A DNA stretch of 64,000 bases from Pyxicephalus adspersus (taxonomy: Eukaryota > Chordata > Amphibia > Anura > Pyxicephalidae): NCBI RefSeq assembly GCF_032062135.1, contig NC_092860.1, forward strand, positions 63,421,330 through 63,485,329, given 5' to 3'. A program made the position numbers and the translations under genes. Positions 20,691 to 31,194 of the stretch are shown piece after piece (the stretch's first letter is position 1; each line of letters begins with the position of its first letter). The notes under the pieces are model-generated. The model searched no databases and was not told the origin of the DNA. It was given only the letters and a program-made list of their open reading frames with translations.

Positions 20691-22270
20691 TGTGCTCCGT
20701 AGTGCCCCTTCACAAAACTTCAAGGCTGCGTTCAGGTTGGCAGGAAGTTTGCGGTGCAGTTACCCCATCCTCATGCAGTTACCCCTTCCTCATGCCATGG
20801 AGCCCCGACTCGGGGTTCTGGGCTCAGTACTGCTCACTGTCGCCTGCAGTCAAATCTGTAGACACTGCTGTGCGAGGGACTGAGTGGCTGGGGAGCTGCC
20901 TGTTAACTGCCACATAACTGGCCACTTACCTTCTGTGAACTCCAATTTAATTTCAATTTAAAATAAAACTATTCTAACATCTCTAATGTTTGTTTGCATT
21001 GCAGCCCAATGTCAACAGCAGCCCCCAGATGAACAAAGGTTGGGCACCACTGGTGTAAGGAATCCCCCCAATTTCAAAATGATTTGATATCCAGTCCCTA
21101 CCTTCTATTACCTGACTACCCCATTCTATACCTATACACCCATCCACACTGTTCATAAGTAGCAATAACTGACAGGAAGTTGTTCTGTTGCTTTACAGTT
21201 ATACTTTGTGCTCTCTTTTCCTGAACAAAATTAAACTCTTTAACTTCCTGAACTTAACTCCTTCACAGATGGTTCCTCTGTTTGTTAGCAACTAGCACTG
21301 TTCTGGCTGTGCCTGCGCATAGACTCTCATAGGGATAGTAGAGAGATTACAATACATTAATAAATGCTTGTTTTTGTCTAATGGAACTAGTAAAAAGCTG
21401 TTTTTTTTACTTTCCCCTTGGCTCATTGGCTTACTTCCAGATGCAAAACAGGTTTCAGTTTTGAACAAAGGGTGTTCAAACGTGTGACGTTTGTTTACAG
21501 ACATGCGTCAGGGTTGAGTACCTATTCATTTAGCAGTCTTCTGTTTGTCTGTTGGCTTTGTCTGTTTCTTAATTTGTTGGCAGTCCCAAGTATACCTGGC
21601 TGCCACATGACAGCTTTACTATCTGCTTTAATTGACAATTCCTGGAACCTATGGGATTGAATGCCCTTTAGGGATGATTGTTGCTTGGAATTCTTATGGT
21701 GGAAATAACTCCATGTCATGTATAATCATGTATAAATTAGATGACATGTGATTTGGGTGGAAAATAGGAACAATAAGTAATAAATAATATTAAATGGTGG
21801 TTTAATGACTTGTCGTTATTGAATATTTGTTTGGAAAGTCCCCTTGGCTTTTCTTCCTTTAAGACACTTTCAGAAATTCATGAAATTCAGAAATGAAAAA
21901 AAATAATTCTATCAGTATACAGGATATACATTAGTAACAGTCTGATCTAGATTCACAAGGAGGATTGTTCTAAAATATTCTTGATTGCTAGGTATGTTGT
22001 AAATACATTTTTAGATCTGACCCACCTGAAAAGGCATAAAGGTTTCAAGGTTGTGAAACCTTTCAAATCAAGTAATCTTTAGCTAAGATATTACAAAACT
22101 TTTTAAACAACTGGAAAGGTTTATCATGAAGCATCTAGTATATGTTAAAAAGTACATAAGTATAGGCTTATGTTTAATATAAAAAATGTTTTTCTTTATT
22201 TTCTGCATTGTTGATCACTATTGAAAAAATCCAAACTACAAAGGAACACATATGCAATTTGTTTAAACAA
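20691..22270. other. mixed unassigned repeats
   Basis: This holds a GC-rich patch (20690-20930) with a short direct repeat TCATGCAGTTACCCC / TCATGC...TTACCCC, and a hAT-like end GGTTGGGCACCACTGG at about 21037-21052. The rest is AT-rich sequence without recognisable genes. The open frame at 21418-21660 has no family resemblance. Confidence 0.35.
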
Positions 22271-22326
22271 AAAAATTGACAGACAAGCCAGAATATGTTT
22301 TAAAGCTACCTTTTGACTTGTACTGT

Positions 22327-22387
22327 GTATGTATGTATATATATATATATATATATTTATTTATATTAATTTATTTATTTATATTGG
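22327..22387 (+). repeat. TGTA/TA/TTTA microsatellite
   Basis: A run of TGTATG, then (TA) about 11 times, then TTTA-type repeats. Confidence 0.85.
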
Positions 22388-23532
22388 TTACAAAAAAACA
22401 CGCTTTAAGTTCTTTCTTTTATACCCTACCCCCACTCTTTAAAGAAATATATTCTTTGTTGGTCCAGGCGGGTCAAATCATCCAATTGGGCTGGGTCATT
22501 CTTCCACAAAAAGCAGTAGGGGTAAGTAAAAGTGTGAGATGCATGCAGCTGTAGTTCACCTATGTTGTGGCAGATCAGCCTGACAAATCATATCCCAGCA
22601 TCTTTGGGATAAGGAATCAATCCTCCTCCTCTGAGTACACTTGTATGTCCTACCTCAAAACATGAATATGAAGATCCCCAGCAGTAAGGAAAGAATTAAA
22701 ATGGTTCCAGCTCTCCATGATGTGGTAGTGTCTAAAATGGTATGGAAAGAGGGAAACCCTTAGAATAAGAAAAGAAAGCAGTCAATGATCATTCCTAATG
22801 TCATCGGTCACTTGGTTTTGTCGGGGGATCTTAAAGTGGTATAGCCACACTCAGATGATACCATTAACTTTGGAAAGGGAAAGAGCTGTGTGTGTGTGTG
22901 TGTGTGTGTATGGGGGGGGGGGTCTGATTTAAAATTAAGTGGTTAATAGTAGTAGTGTAGTAGTGTGTTTTTTCCCAGATTATTAAGGGGCTTTAATTGA
23001 AGAACAGATTCAAGACATGAAGCCAATTGCACTCTTGAAAATGCAGATAAGCTGTCACTTTTTGAAAAAGACGAACCATAAGCAAGTAGTTTAACTGCCT
23101 TTTTTAGGTGTTTCAGCTGATCTTTCAGGCACACACATTTGTCAACATTTCTCTATGCGTGAGTATTTCCTAGAACTCGTATTGTTTGTTGGCCTTGTTT
23201 TATTTGCTTATTGGTGTGTAGTTAAGCTCATCATATAGTACACTTTTTTTCTAGAAAAAAAAAAATTACCTACATATAAAAAAAAAAAAAAGTGCAAGCT
23301 TTGGACCTAAATTAAAACTTACAACATATGTGGTTTCAGTTTGAGCGTCTTAGTTTAGAAGTAAATACCACTAGTAATTTTGCAACTTAAAACACAGTTT
23401 TGGGTTTATACCTAAAAATTCTATTACATCAATGATAGCTTAGCTGCATTATATTTGAGAAACTTGAAGTTAATGGGCTGAGAAGAAAGGAATGCAAAAA
23501 GTATTACTGCACCCTTTGTATCACCCAATTAA
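22388..23532. other. AT-rich spacer with (TG)n and poly(A) tracts
   Basis: A (TG) dinucleotide run followed by a G run lies at about 22887-22921, and A-rich tracts lie at 23262-23292. No gene is recognisable. Confidence 0.4.
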
Positions 23533-23650
23533 TATTAACTTTTATTGATATAGCATTGACATATTATACAGTGCTTTAAAAGGTCCATAGTCATGTCATT
23601 AACTGTCCCTCACAATCTAACATCCCTACTAAGTAAACTGTTGGTCATAC
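23533..23650 (-). mobile_element. L2-tail SINE fragment
   Basis: TTTTATTGATATAGC, CAGTGCTTTAAAAGGTCCAT and AGTCATGTCATTAACTGTCC match the 3' half of the tRNA-SINE at 46176-46459 in the same orientation. The tRNA head is missing. Confidence 0.6.
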
Positions 23651-23659
23651 TGACTTGAA

Positions 23660-24240
23660 AGTTTTAGGGTGCACAGTGGATCCTCATAGTTACTAGTAAC
23701 ACAATTTTCTTTAAATAATTTCAAGATATGGGGGTAACAAGTTTAAATACATGTGAAAATTGAACATTGGGATTGCTGTTTCAAAGGCAAGTGCATCTAG
23801 GAGTCCAAAATTGAAAACGCTAATTTAGGGACCCCACAGGGCCACTTACAGAGCAAGGAAAATTGAGGTGGGGCCCCTTTCACAAAACTACAACTGTAAT
23901 AATATGGTACCCTTTCAGCTTCTGTTCTTTGAACCCCAATTTCTTTGGAATAAGGAGGTGTAGGACACTGAAAATATAGGTGCAAGTGGGGGATACAGAT
24001 ATAGCTCCCCTCAAATTTTATTAGACTTTAGACATTAGAACATAAAAAAACCTCTGTCCATCAAAACGCACTGCCCTGTTACACTTAACTGTTCGCTTCC
24101 CTACCTTGAACCATAATTTCTCTAGAAAGGAGCAGTACAAGTAAACAAAAATATAGGTGAAAGTTGGGGACACGTGTTACTAACACCCCACCATTCTAGG
24201 GAAATTGGGGTTCAAAAAAGAGAAGCAGACAGGGCAGCAT
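23660..24240 (+). repeat. satellite-like repeat, copy 1
   Basis: This ~580-bp unit is shared with 62930-63545. Common blocks in the same order are AGGGTGCACAG, TTCAAGATATGGGG, TGAAAATTGAAC(A/T)TTGGG, AAAATATAGGT(G/T)CAAGTGG and CTGCCCTGTTACAC. The word AAAATATAGGT...AAG recurs within the unit about every 190 bp, so the unit itself seems to be built from a shorter repeat. Confidence 0.65.
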
Positions 24241-24291
24241 AGTATGACAGTTATAGATTTGTGACAGGTAGGATCCCCAATTTGTACCCTA

Positions 24292-24532
24292 AGGCTACGT
24301 ACACACTTGCAATGCTTCTCGTCAGATAATAAGCTCAGAGCTGATATCGGATGGGAGTCTGGCGTGTGTACAGCCCCCAAAATCTATCATAGGAACGACC
24401 GTCCTGGCGGATCCAGGATGGATCCACGGACGATGTACCGCACTCATTCATCCGTTGTACAGTCCTTAGTCGTTGGAAAGGATCATGAACAATCCTTTCC
24501 AACAGCAATTATAGCACGTGTGTACCCAGCTT
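24292..24532 (+). mobile_element. TA-type MITE, complete
   Basis: TIRs are AGGCTACGTACACACTTGCA on the left and, inward from the right, AAAGCTGGGTACACACGTGC. TA flanks both ends (24290-24291, 24533-24534). The interior holds a perfect hairpin GTTGGAAAGGAT...ATCCTTTCCAAC (about 24472-24503). It is non-coding; partial relatives lie at 15593 and 35484. Confidence 0.75.
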
Positions 24533-24734
24533 TAGACACACTTGCTTTCGAAACAGCAACCCCAATGTTGTATTATCACAAGTTTTTAAAATTCTGATCC
24601 CACTATCTTGAAATTCTTAAAATCTTAGGGGCTAAAAATGTTGTTACTATTACTTATCGAGGGACCCCTGCGCAGCCTGAAAATTTCAAGTTGCTGCAAA
24701 CAATGGTTTAGGAGATAGGAGGATTTGAACACAA

Positions 24735-25085
24735 TGCCCCTGATTCATCAAGCAGAATCGGATGATCGCTCGCACAATCGTATTCGCGATCCGAAATCGT
24801 ACGCCGTCGCGCTATTCAGCAACTGAAAAAGCTCGCGGTCGGAGCTCCGGTAGCTTTACACTGGCGAGGTTGCATTAAAAGTCACTGTTCCCCTAAAAAA
24901 TCATTCTTTCTAATGGCACACATATTCCCCCTATTGCTCATTATTATGAAGGCAGGAATCCGGCTGGCAGTGAGGAGGCGAGTGTACGAGCACACTCGAG
25001 TCCGGACCGCGGTAAACCGCGCTTGCTGGTCACGCGTACTTTTACGCTTCCAGCGAACGTGGATTTAATTGATGAATCAGGGGCA
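24735..25085 (+). mobile_element. MITE with TGCCCCTGATTCATCAA ends
   Basis: The 351-bp element begins TGCCCCTGATTCATCAA and ends with its exact reverse complement TTGATGAATCAGGGGCA. The interior is CpG-rich (TCGCTCGCAC, CGGACCGCGGTAAACCGCG). A partial inverted copy is at 41596-41740. The superfamily is uncertain because no clear target duplication was found. Confidence 0.8.
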
Positions 25086-25322
25086 GTCAATTATAGGGCT
25101 GCAGACTCTGGCATACAGCACTCACACACACAGCCCTGCTGCCAATGATGTCATTACACACACCCATTCGGGCAGATACATTTTACAGGCAGCTTTTTTT
25201 TTTTTTAGAAGCCACAAGCTAGAGAATGGGGGAGGGACAGCCTGTGTCCCGACCTCATTGTAGCTGTGTTGTGCTGGTCTCCCCTGCCCACCTCTCAGCA
25301 GCAGCTGGAATCCTCTAAACGG

Positions 25323-25436
25323 ATGATGGCTAAGAACAGAGCAGCCTCTCTGATGTCCAGATGACGGCTAAGAACGGAGCAGCCTCTCTGATGTCCAGAT
25401 GAGGGCTAAGAACGGAGCAGCCTTTCTGATGTCCAT
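25323..25436 (+). repeat. 38-bp minisatellite, three copies
   Basis: The unit GATGACGGCTAAGAACGGAG plus CAGCCTCTCTGATGTCCA is repeated three times with one or two changes per copy. Confidence 0.9.
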
Positions 25437-25569
25437 TCCGAAGATTAGAGTTGTGGATGAGATCCAGGGGGGGCAGGCACAGCACTCGGATGCACCACCC
25501 TCTAGAAGGGGACTGGGAAGAACTATGAAAAGTTATCAACTACTGCTGAGGGTTTCCCTTTCAACTCAT

Positions 25570-26119
25570 TGTCTACAAAGATAGAAAATCAACTGTAATC
25601 GGCCATGTACAAGACCTCTCTCCTTCATTGAAGACCTTTACCCTCCCTAAATGGCTAACAGGTCCCTGTATTTTGGATGCGCTACCACGCTCTCAATGCA
25701 GAAAGCAACCAGGGAAATTAGGCTGCAAATGTACCAAGCCTTCACCACAGGACTCTAGCTTACATACTTTCCCCCATCACCACAGTACAAATTTTACGTC
25801 CCTTTTAAAATGTTTCTTAGAAATTTGCTGTCCTAGCATATTAATTTGGTGCGTTTGGCTGCTGTAGATAATCTATTAGACTGGAACTCAATATCTCTAA
25901 GACTGGAACAATGCACCATCATTTTTTCCCTAACGACTTTTGTAGTTTTTTTATTCAACATTTCCAGAACTTTTGGACTGGTTTGATGGTCATAAAACTA
26001 AACTGCATCAAGTTCTAGAAAATCTTCTGATTTTCCTGACAGTTACTCACTACATATACAAGGGTGGCCAAAGTTACATACTGTATGTAGTGAGCTTGCT
26101 CACTGTTTGGCTTGTGAAA
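25570..26119. other. unassigned spacer
   Basis: No gene is recognised. An imperfect inverted pair ACTCACTACATATAC / GTATGTAGTGAG lies at 26042-26093, just upstream of the CR1 LINE. Confidence 0.4.
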
Positions 26120-29100
26120 CAAGTGGCTCTTTGATCCAGTGGAGTTGAAAAAAACAGAAGTTTGAAAACAAAAGGAGTTAAATCCTTATAGTAACCACAA
26201 ACTGTAAGTAACCTTTTATAACTCCTTGTAAACAAAAATTGTAACTAGGAAAATGAGTGGTAGCAAGGTGGAAGGTTTGGTTCAGTGCACAGTCTGCCAC
26301 ATGTATGTAAAAATGGAGCAACAGCTCCTAGGTGAATACCGCTGTGACAAATGTGAGCAAGTCGCCTTTCTGGTATCTCACATTGGAGAGCTGGAGAAGA
26401 GCATTGCAACACTGAAATCACTGGATCACCTTGAGAGGGGTCTCCTGCTCACTGAGCAGGCAGTTCATGGCTTAGATGTGGAGAGTGGAGAGGATAGTTA
26501 GGATGAACATGTAGGGAGTTGGGAGAGGGAGTGGTAGGGGCACCCAGAAAAGGAAGGCCAGCTCTGTCTTTGAGCACTCCAACATGTTTGCAAAGTTATG
26601 TGAAGATGTGCAGGTGGCAGACCCAGTGGTGGCAGCTCTAGATGTTACTGCTACCCCTAACAGCCGTGAGAGCAGCACATCTAGTAGTGGTGGAGAGGGA
26701 AACGCAGGAAGGAAAAGACAATTGGTCGTCATAGGGGATTCTATGATCAGGAGGACAGATAGAATAGTTTGTCGCCCGAATCCCTTCAATCGAATGGTTT
26801 GCTGTCTCCCTGGTGCCAGGGTTCGGCATGTGGTGGACAAACTACTGGGAGGAGCTGGACAGGACCCAGCTGTCTTGGTCCATGTTGGAACCAATGATAA
26901 TATAGATGGACGATGGAGGATCCCTGAAATCAGTTTAAGAAACTAGCTGAAGAAAAGGACCTCCAAGGCTATGTTCTCTAGAATATTGCCTGTGCCACGC
27001 ACAACACAGGAAAGGCAGAGGGGGCTTAGGCAGCTAAACGCATGTCTTAAGTCCTGGTGTAATAGGGAAAGGTTTGGGTTTTTAGAGCACTGGGCTGACT
27101 TTTCATTGGGGTACAACCTGTATGCCAGAGATGGTTTGCACCTAAATGAAAGAGGATCTGCTGTGCTGGGAGAAAGATTTAGGGGAATGGTGGAGGGATT
27201 TTTAAACTAGGACAAATAGGGATGGGACAGTCAAATAAGGTGACAGAATGGTTAGTCAGGTGTCAGACACTAGTGGAGGTTGGATTGGGGTTAGTTGGGA
27301 GGAGGGTTATAAATAATTGTAAGGAGCTTCCCATGTTACAAAGAAACATTGGATTGTGCAGTATTAATTGTACTAAAAAACAAAGGGATTTGGCAAACAG
27401 AGATGGTAAAAGCAGCAATGGTTTAAAGAGCCTGTTCACCAAAGCTAGAAGTCTAGCAAACAAGATATGGGAGTTGGAAGCCTTAATGAGTGAGGAGGAT
27501 TTTGACTTAATTGGTATTGCTGAATCCTGGCTTTGTTCTTCGCATGACTGGGCTGTCAATATTCCTGGGTATACTCTCTTTCGTAAAGACAGAGTCAAAC
27601 GAAAGGGTGGTGGTATTTGTCTGTATGTGAGAAGTGATCTAAAAGTGAATGCAAAAGAAGAAATTGCGAATGGAACAAGCGATGAGGTTGAGGCAAATAT
27701 GGGTGGAGTTGAATGTGGGGTTGAATAACACACAAATAATTATTGGAGTCTGCTATAGGCCCCCCAGTGCTAAGGAAGAAATAGAAAATCAACTACTAGC
27801 ACAGATAGAAAAGGCAACAAATACTCTGCTGGACCTAGTTCATTCTAACAATGCAGAGCCTATAACAAATGTGCAATTGTGCATTCTCTGGGTAGCAGTG
27901 ACCATATTATGATTTCATTTAATGTAAGCTGTAATCAGGAAGCAAAAACAGGAAAGATAAAAACATTTAATTTTAAGAGAGCATATTTTTCATTATAAGG
28001 AAGGCTCTCTGTGACATGGACTGGGAGACAATATTGTCCTCAAAGAACACAGAACAGAAATGGTATTGTTTTAAATCTGTTCTACAAAAGCACACTGAAA
28101 AATATATTTCAATGGGTAATAAGTTTAAGAGGCTAAAATTAAAACCTATGTGGCTCACAGCTGATGTTAAAAAAGCCATAAGGAACAAGACAAGGGCATT
28201 CCAAGAATATAAAAATGAAGGATCACCTTTATCATTTAAAACCTATAAAGAATATACCAAAAGATGTAAAAAGGAGATAAAATGTGCAAACCTTCAAAAT
28301 GAAAGACAGATTGCAAAGGAAAGTAAGGCAAACCCCCCAAATTTTTTCAAATATAATATTAGCAAAAAGATCAGATCTGGCCATGTAGGCCCCCTAAAGG
28401 ATGTAGCTGGGTTGGTAACGGGATAAACACAAGGCAGATTTACTAAATACTTTTTTTTAGCTCTGTGTACACAAAGAAAAAAGGCAGAGCTCAAGTCCAA
28501 ATTCATAATAGCAATGTCACTACCTTGAGTCACAATGGCAGAATTGATATCAAAGAGAAACCGCTGGAAAAAATTAAGGTTCACAAAGCACCAGGACCTG
28601 ATGTATTACATCCACAGAATTATGTCTATACAGGATGTCTATAATCTACAAGCAGACCTGGATGTACTGTTTGATTGGGCAGCCAAGTGGCAAATGACAT
28701 TTAGTATAGATGAATGTAAAATTATGCACTTGGGAGCTAACTAAATGCATGCTTCATACTGTCTAGGGTGAATACATTTGGTAGAGTCAGAAATGGAAAA
28801 GGATTCGGGGGTTCTGGTAGTTCATATACATAATAACAGCATGCAATGCCAAGCTGCAATATCTAAAGCTAGCAAAGTACTTTCTTGTATTAAAAGAGGA
28901 ATAGACTGCAGTGATGGAGACATAATCCTGCCCCTGTACAAAGCATTGGTTAGACCACATCTGGAATATGCAGTCCAGTTTTTTGGGCATCAGTTCACAA
29001 GAAGGACGTTGTTGAATTGGGGAGAGTGCAGAAAGGGGCAACTAAATTAATAAAGGAATGGAGGAGCTCAGCTATGAGGAGAGATTAGCTGAACTGAATC

Positions 29101-29380
29101 TATTCTCCCTTGAGAAGAGGCATTTAAGGGGGGATATTATCACCTTGTTTAAATATTTAAATGGTCCATATTGAGAACTTTCTTCCCAATTATTCACTTT
29201 GAGATCATTACAAAGAACAAGAGGGCACTCTTTGTGTCTGGATGAAAAGAAGTTTAAGCTCCAAATAAGGAAGGGATTCTTCACTGTTAGATCTGTGAAA
29301 ATGTGGAATCGGCTCCCTCAGGAAGTAGTTTCAGCAACTACTATAGATTGCTTTAGGAAAAAGCTGGATGCTTTTCTAGA
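26120..29380 (+). mobile_element. CR1-clade LINE, internally deleted
   Basis: This element keeps both ORF regions in order, with a short 5' untranslated part and the RT C-terminus close to its 3' end. The central reverse-transcriptase palm has been lost between about 28610 and 28625. At 29380/29381 it joins directly to a 5'-truncated piggyBac-like MITE. CR1 elements retrotranspose by target-primed reverse transcription; this copy cannot. Confidence 0.85.
26253..27208 (+). pseudogene. CR1 ORF1 with zinc-finger-like motif and SGNH esterase
   Basis: ATG 26253 opens an N-terminal part with paired cysteines (CTVCHMY, CDKCEQVAF) and a leucine-rich, probably coiled-coil segment (IGELEKSIATLKSLDHLERG). 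After a frame change the SGNH hydrolase domain appears: VVIGDSMIRRTD carries block I (about 26725-26760), VHVGTNDN carries block III (about 26881-26905) and DGLHLNERG carries block V with its catalytic Asp/His (about 27130-27157). A further stop or shift lies near 26945. Esterase-bearing ORF1 proteins are known from CR1 and related LINEs and may interact with membranes or lipids. The reading frames are broken, so the protein is not made intact. Confidence 0.85.
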
Positions 29381-29384
29381 ATAA
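27222..29384 (+). pseudogene. CR1 ORF2 (endonuclease and partial RT)
   Basis: The endonuclease is well preserved: LFTKARSLANKIWELEALMS, FDLIGIAESWLCSSHDWAVN, IPGYTLFRKDRVKRKGGGI and IIGVCYRPPSAKEE (27420-27780). The linker region MDWETILSSKNTEQKW... and KPMWLTADVKKAIRNKTRAF follows (28016-28400). KAPGPDVLHP (about 28585) marks the RT entrance. Then the sequence jumps to the thumb-like DLDVLFDWAAKWQMTFSIDE (about 28660) and the C-terminus, with GHSLCLDEKKFKLQIRKGFF and MWNRLPQEVVSATTIDCFRK (29210-29384). The catalytic YADD region is absent. Multiple frameshifts are present. Confidence 0.88.
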
Positions 29385-29548
29385 ATGAAAAATACTGAAA
29401 ATGCGATAATTCGGTATACTGTATAATAATATATTTTTCTAAAACTTTTCTCACTGTATTTTCATACAGTGAGAAAAGTTCGAGTTTATCGATAATTGTA
29501 ACTTTTTGAAGCCCGTACCAAGGTCGGGCTTATCGCTCAGGTGGTTAA
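29381..29548 (+). mobile_element. piggyBac-like TTAA MITE, copy C (deleted, hairpin)
   Basis: This copy starts mid-element with ATAAATGAAAAATACTGAAA (as at 17666) and ends GGTGGTTAA at 29548. The whole central part is missing. In its place is a perfect 17-bp hairpin, AACTTTTCTCACTGTAT / ATACAGTGAGAAAAGTT, with loop TTTC. The 3' stem region GGTCGGGCTTATCG is retained. Confidence 0.75.
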
Positions 29549-30596
29549 CAAATTACATTGTTTTAATCTGCAAACTGACAACAACAAAATGCAACAATAG
29601 TATAATACACTGTTTTTAATAAACAAATACATTTATAAACAAACAGTGTTTGTCTATTAGTATTTTTAGTAATAAAAGAGCTTCTAGCCAGAGCACCTGC
29701 AACAGCAACCAGCTTGCAAAATAAACTGCTTTGTTCCTGGTTTATTTTACAGGAGCTGTTACAGCTGCTGTAGTCAATCCAAGTTTCTTGTATACAGGAA
29801 CTGCTGTCAAAGACTTTTGTATAGATGTGAACAAAGTGTTTATACTATCACCAGTCAGTTTATGTTTAGCAGGTCCCTTTGCATACTACTGTTATACTGC
29901 TTTCTTGATTCTCCTTATCACACCAGTTCCTCTTCAAATGTCACTGCCACTATCAATTTGTGTCCCACCTCTCTGTTGCACCTCTGTAGTTGTTTACACA
30001 CCCTCCTTATATCCACAAGCACTACACTTTAGAGCATCTTTCTAGTTGTTTCAGCTTACATACTTGTATATAGAATTATTTCCCTGTGTTCTTGAACTCC
30101 CCAGAACCTCTCTAACAAGTTTACTTGCTGCTATGCATATTTCAACTAAGGAAAGTAGCCAGAATTCCTGAGTTGGCCCAGGACAAGGTCCCATGGATAG
30201 AGTTTCTTTAATATTGCATTTAACCAGTACTCTAGAAAGTACATTGCCTATGACATCAAATTTTCTAGGAATTATAGAAATATTGACATGGCTGATAATA
30301 AAAGAAGAACATACCTAAGTTATAAAGGTACTGATACTTCATTCCTAAGATAAAAATTAAATGTATCATGTATATTCAAATTAGCATTGTCTGATGCTAG
30401 GGAACAAATTGATAATATCACCTTAAAACACAATAAAAAGTCATATGAAGATATATAAAAGCTAAGGCTACGTACACATGTCAGATAAAAGTCATTAGGA
30501 AATGAAGGATTAACAAATGATACTTAGGGCTTTGATTGAGACAAAAAGAACATGCTCAGGAAAAATAAAGAACAAGATGAACATAGGTTAGAAGGA
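29549..30596. other. unassigned spacer with a MITE remnant
   Basis: A fragment of the TA-type MITE (CTAAGGCTACGTACACATGTC, 30471-30490) is the only recognised item. A hydrophobic 104-codon open frame at 29731-30045 has no recognisable family and no supporting gene structure. Confidence 0.4.
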
Positions 30597-30975
30597 CAAG
30601 TTTTAAGGAAACGCAGAGTGCCGTGCAAAGATTGGTTGATGGACCGAGACACCATTGAAAATCTGCTACTTGAATGGCAGTTGACCTCCTGGAAAGAACT
30701 GTAAAAAATATTTTTGAATGTTGGATGTGTGCTTTAAAAAACTACTTAAATCAAAAGGACCTTTTATCCAGAAAGAACCTGCATGTAAACGTCCATAAGA
30801 GCAGAACAGAGGTTAATCATCTTGTTGAGATTCCTTGCCACTTTGCCAGCTTCCTTGGAAGGTCTCTGCAAGACGCAAAGTTTCCTAACGATATCTCACC
30901 ACAAGCAATGGGTCATATCATCCCAGAGACATGTGCAACAATTATTGAAAGCTTGAAAGATAAACACCAAAACAA
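30597..30975 (+). pseudogene. Harbinger (PIF) transposase N-terminal fragment
   Basis: Plus-strand frames give SIRAEQRLIILLRFLAT (about 30795-30845) and then GRSLQDAKFPNDISPQAMGH and IPETCATIIESLKDK (about 30860-30965). This matches the N-terminal region of HARBI1-type transposases (ITAEQRLALTLRYLATG...FxxxxSxxTIxxIxxExCxxLxxxLK). The DDE nuclease half is missing. A convergent Myb-like gene follows on the other strand, the usual two-gene Harbinger layout. Confidence 0.75.
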
Positions 30976-31194
30976 TTGCACAAAGAAATGTACACATTTG
31001 TTTACAAAAACATATCAAATTTATTTGACAAAGTGAAAATTTAACATAAATATATTGAAAAAAATAACAGTTGTACAAATGAAGAAAAAAAAGTGCAGCA
31101 ATAATACAAACAAACAAAAAGAATAAAATAATGCAAAAGCCATTAACATTGGCAACTACAAATTGGTGTACTGGTGGCTTTCATTTGCCAAAAG

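Noticed and set aside
25323..25436. Three short direct repeats as a CRISPR array
   Set aside because: Repeats are contiguous without spacers, and the genome is vertebrate.
29731..30045. Hydrophobic 104-codon frame as a membrane protein
   Set aside because: Composition is explained by T-rich DNA; there is no homologous motif or gene structure.
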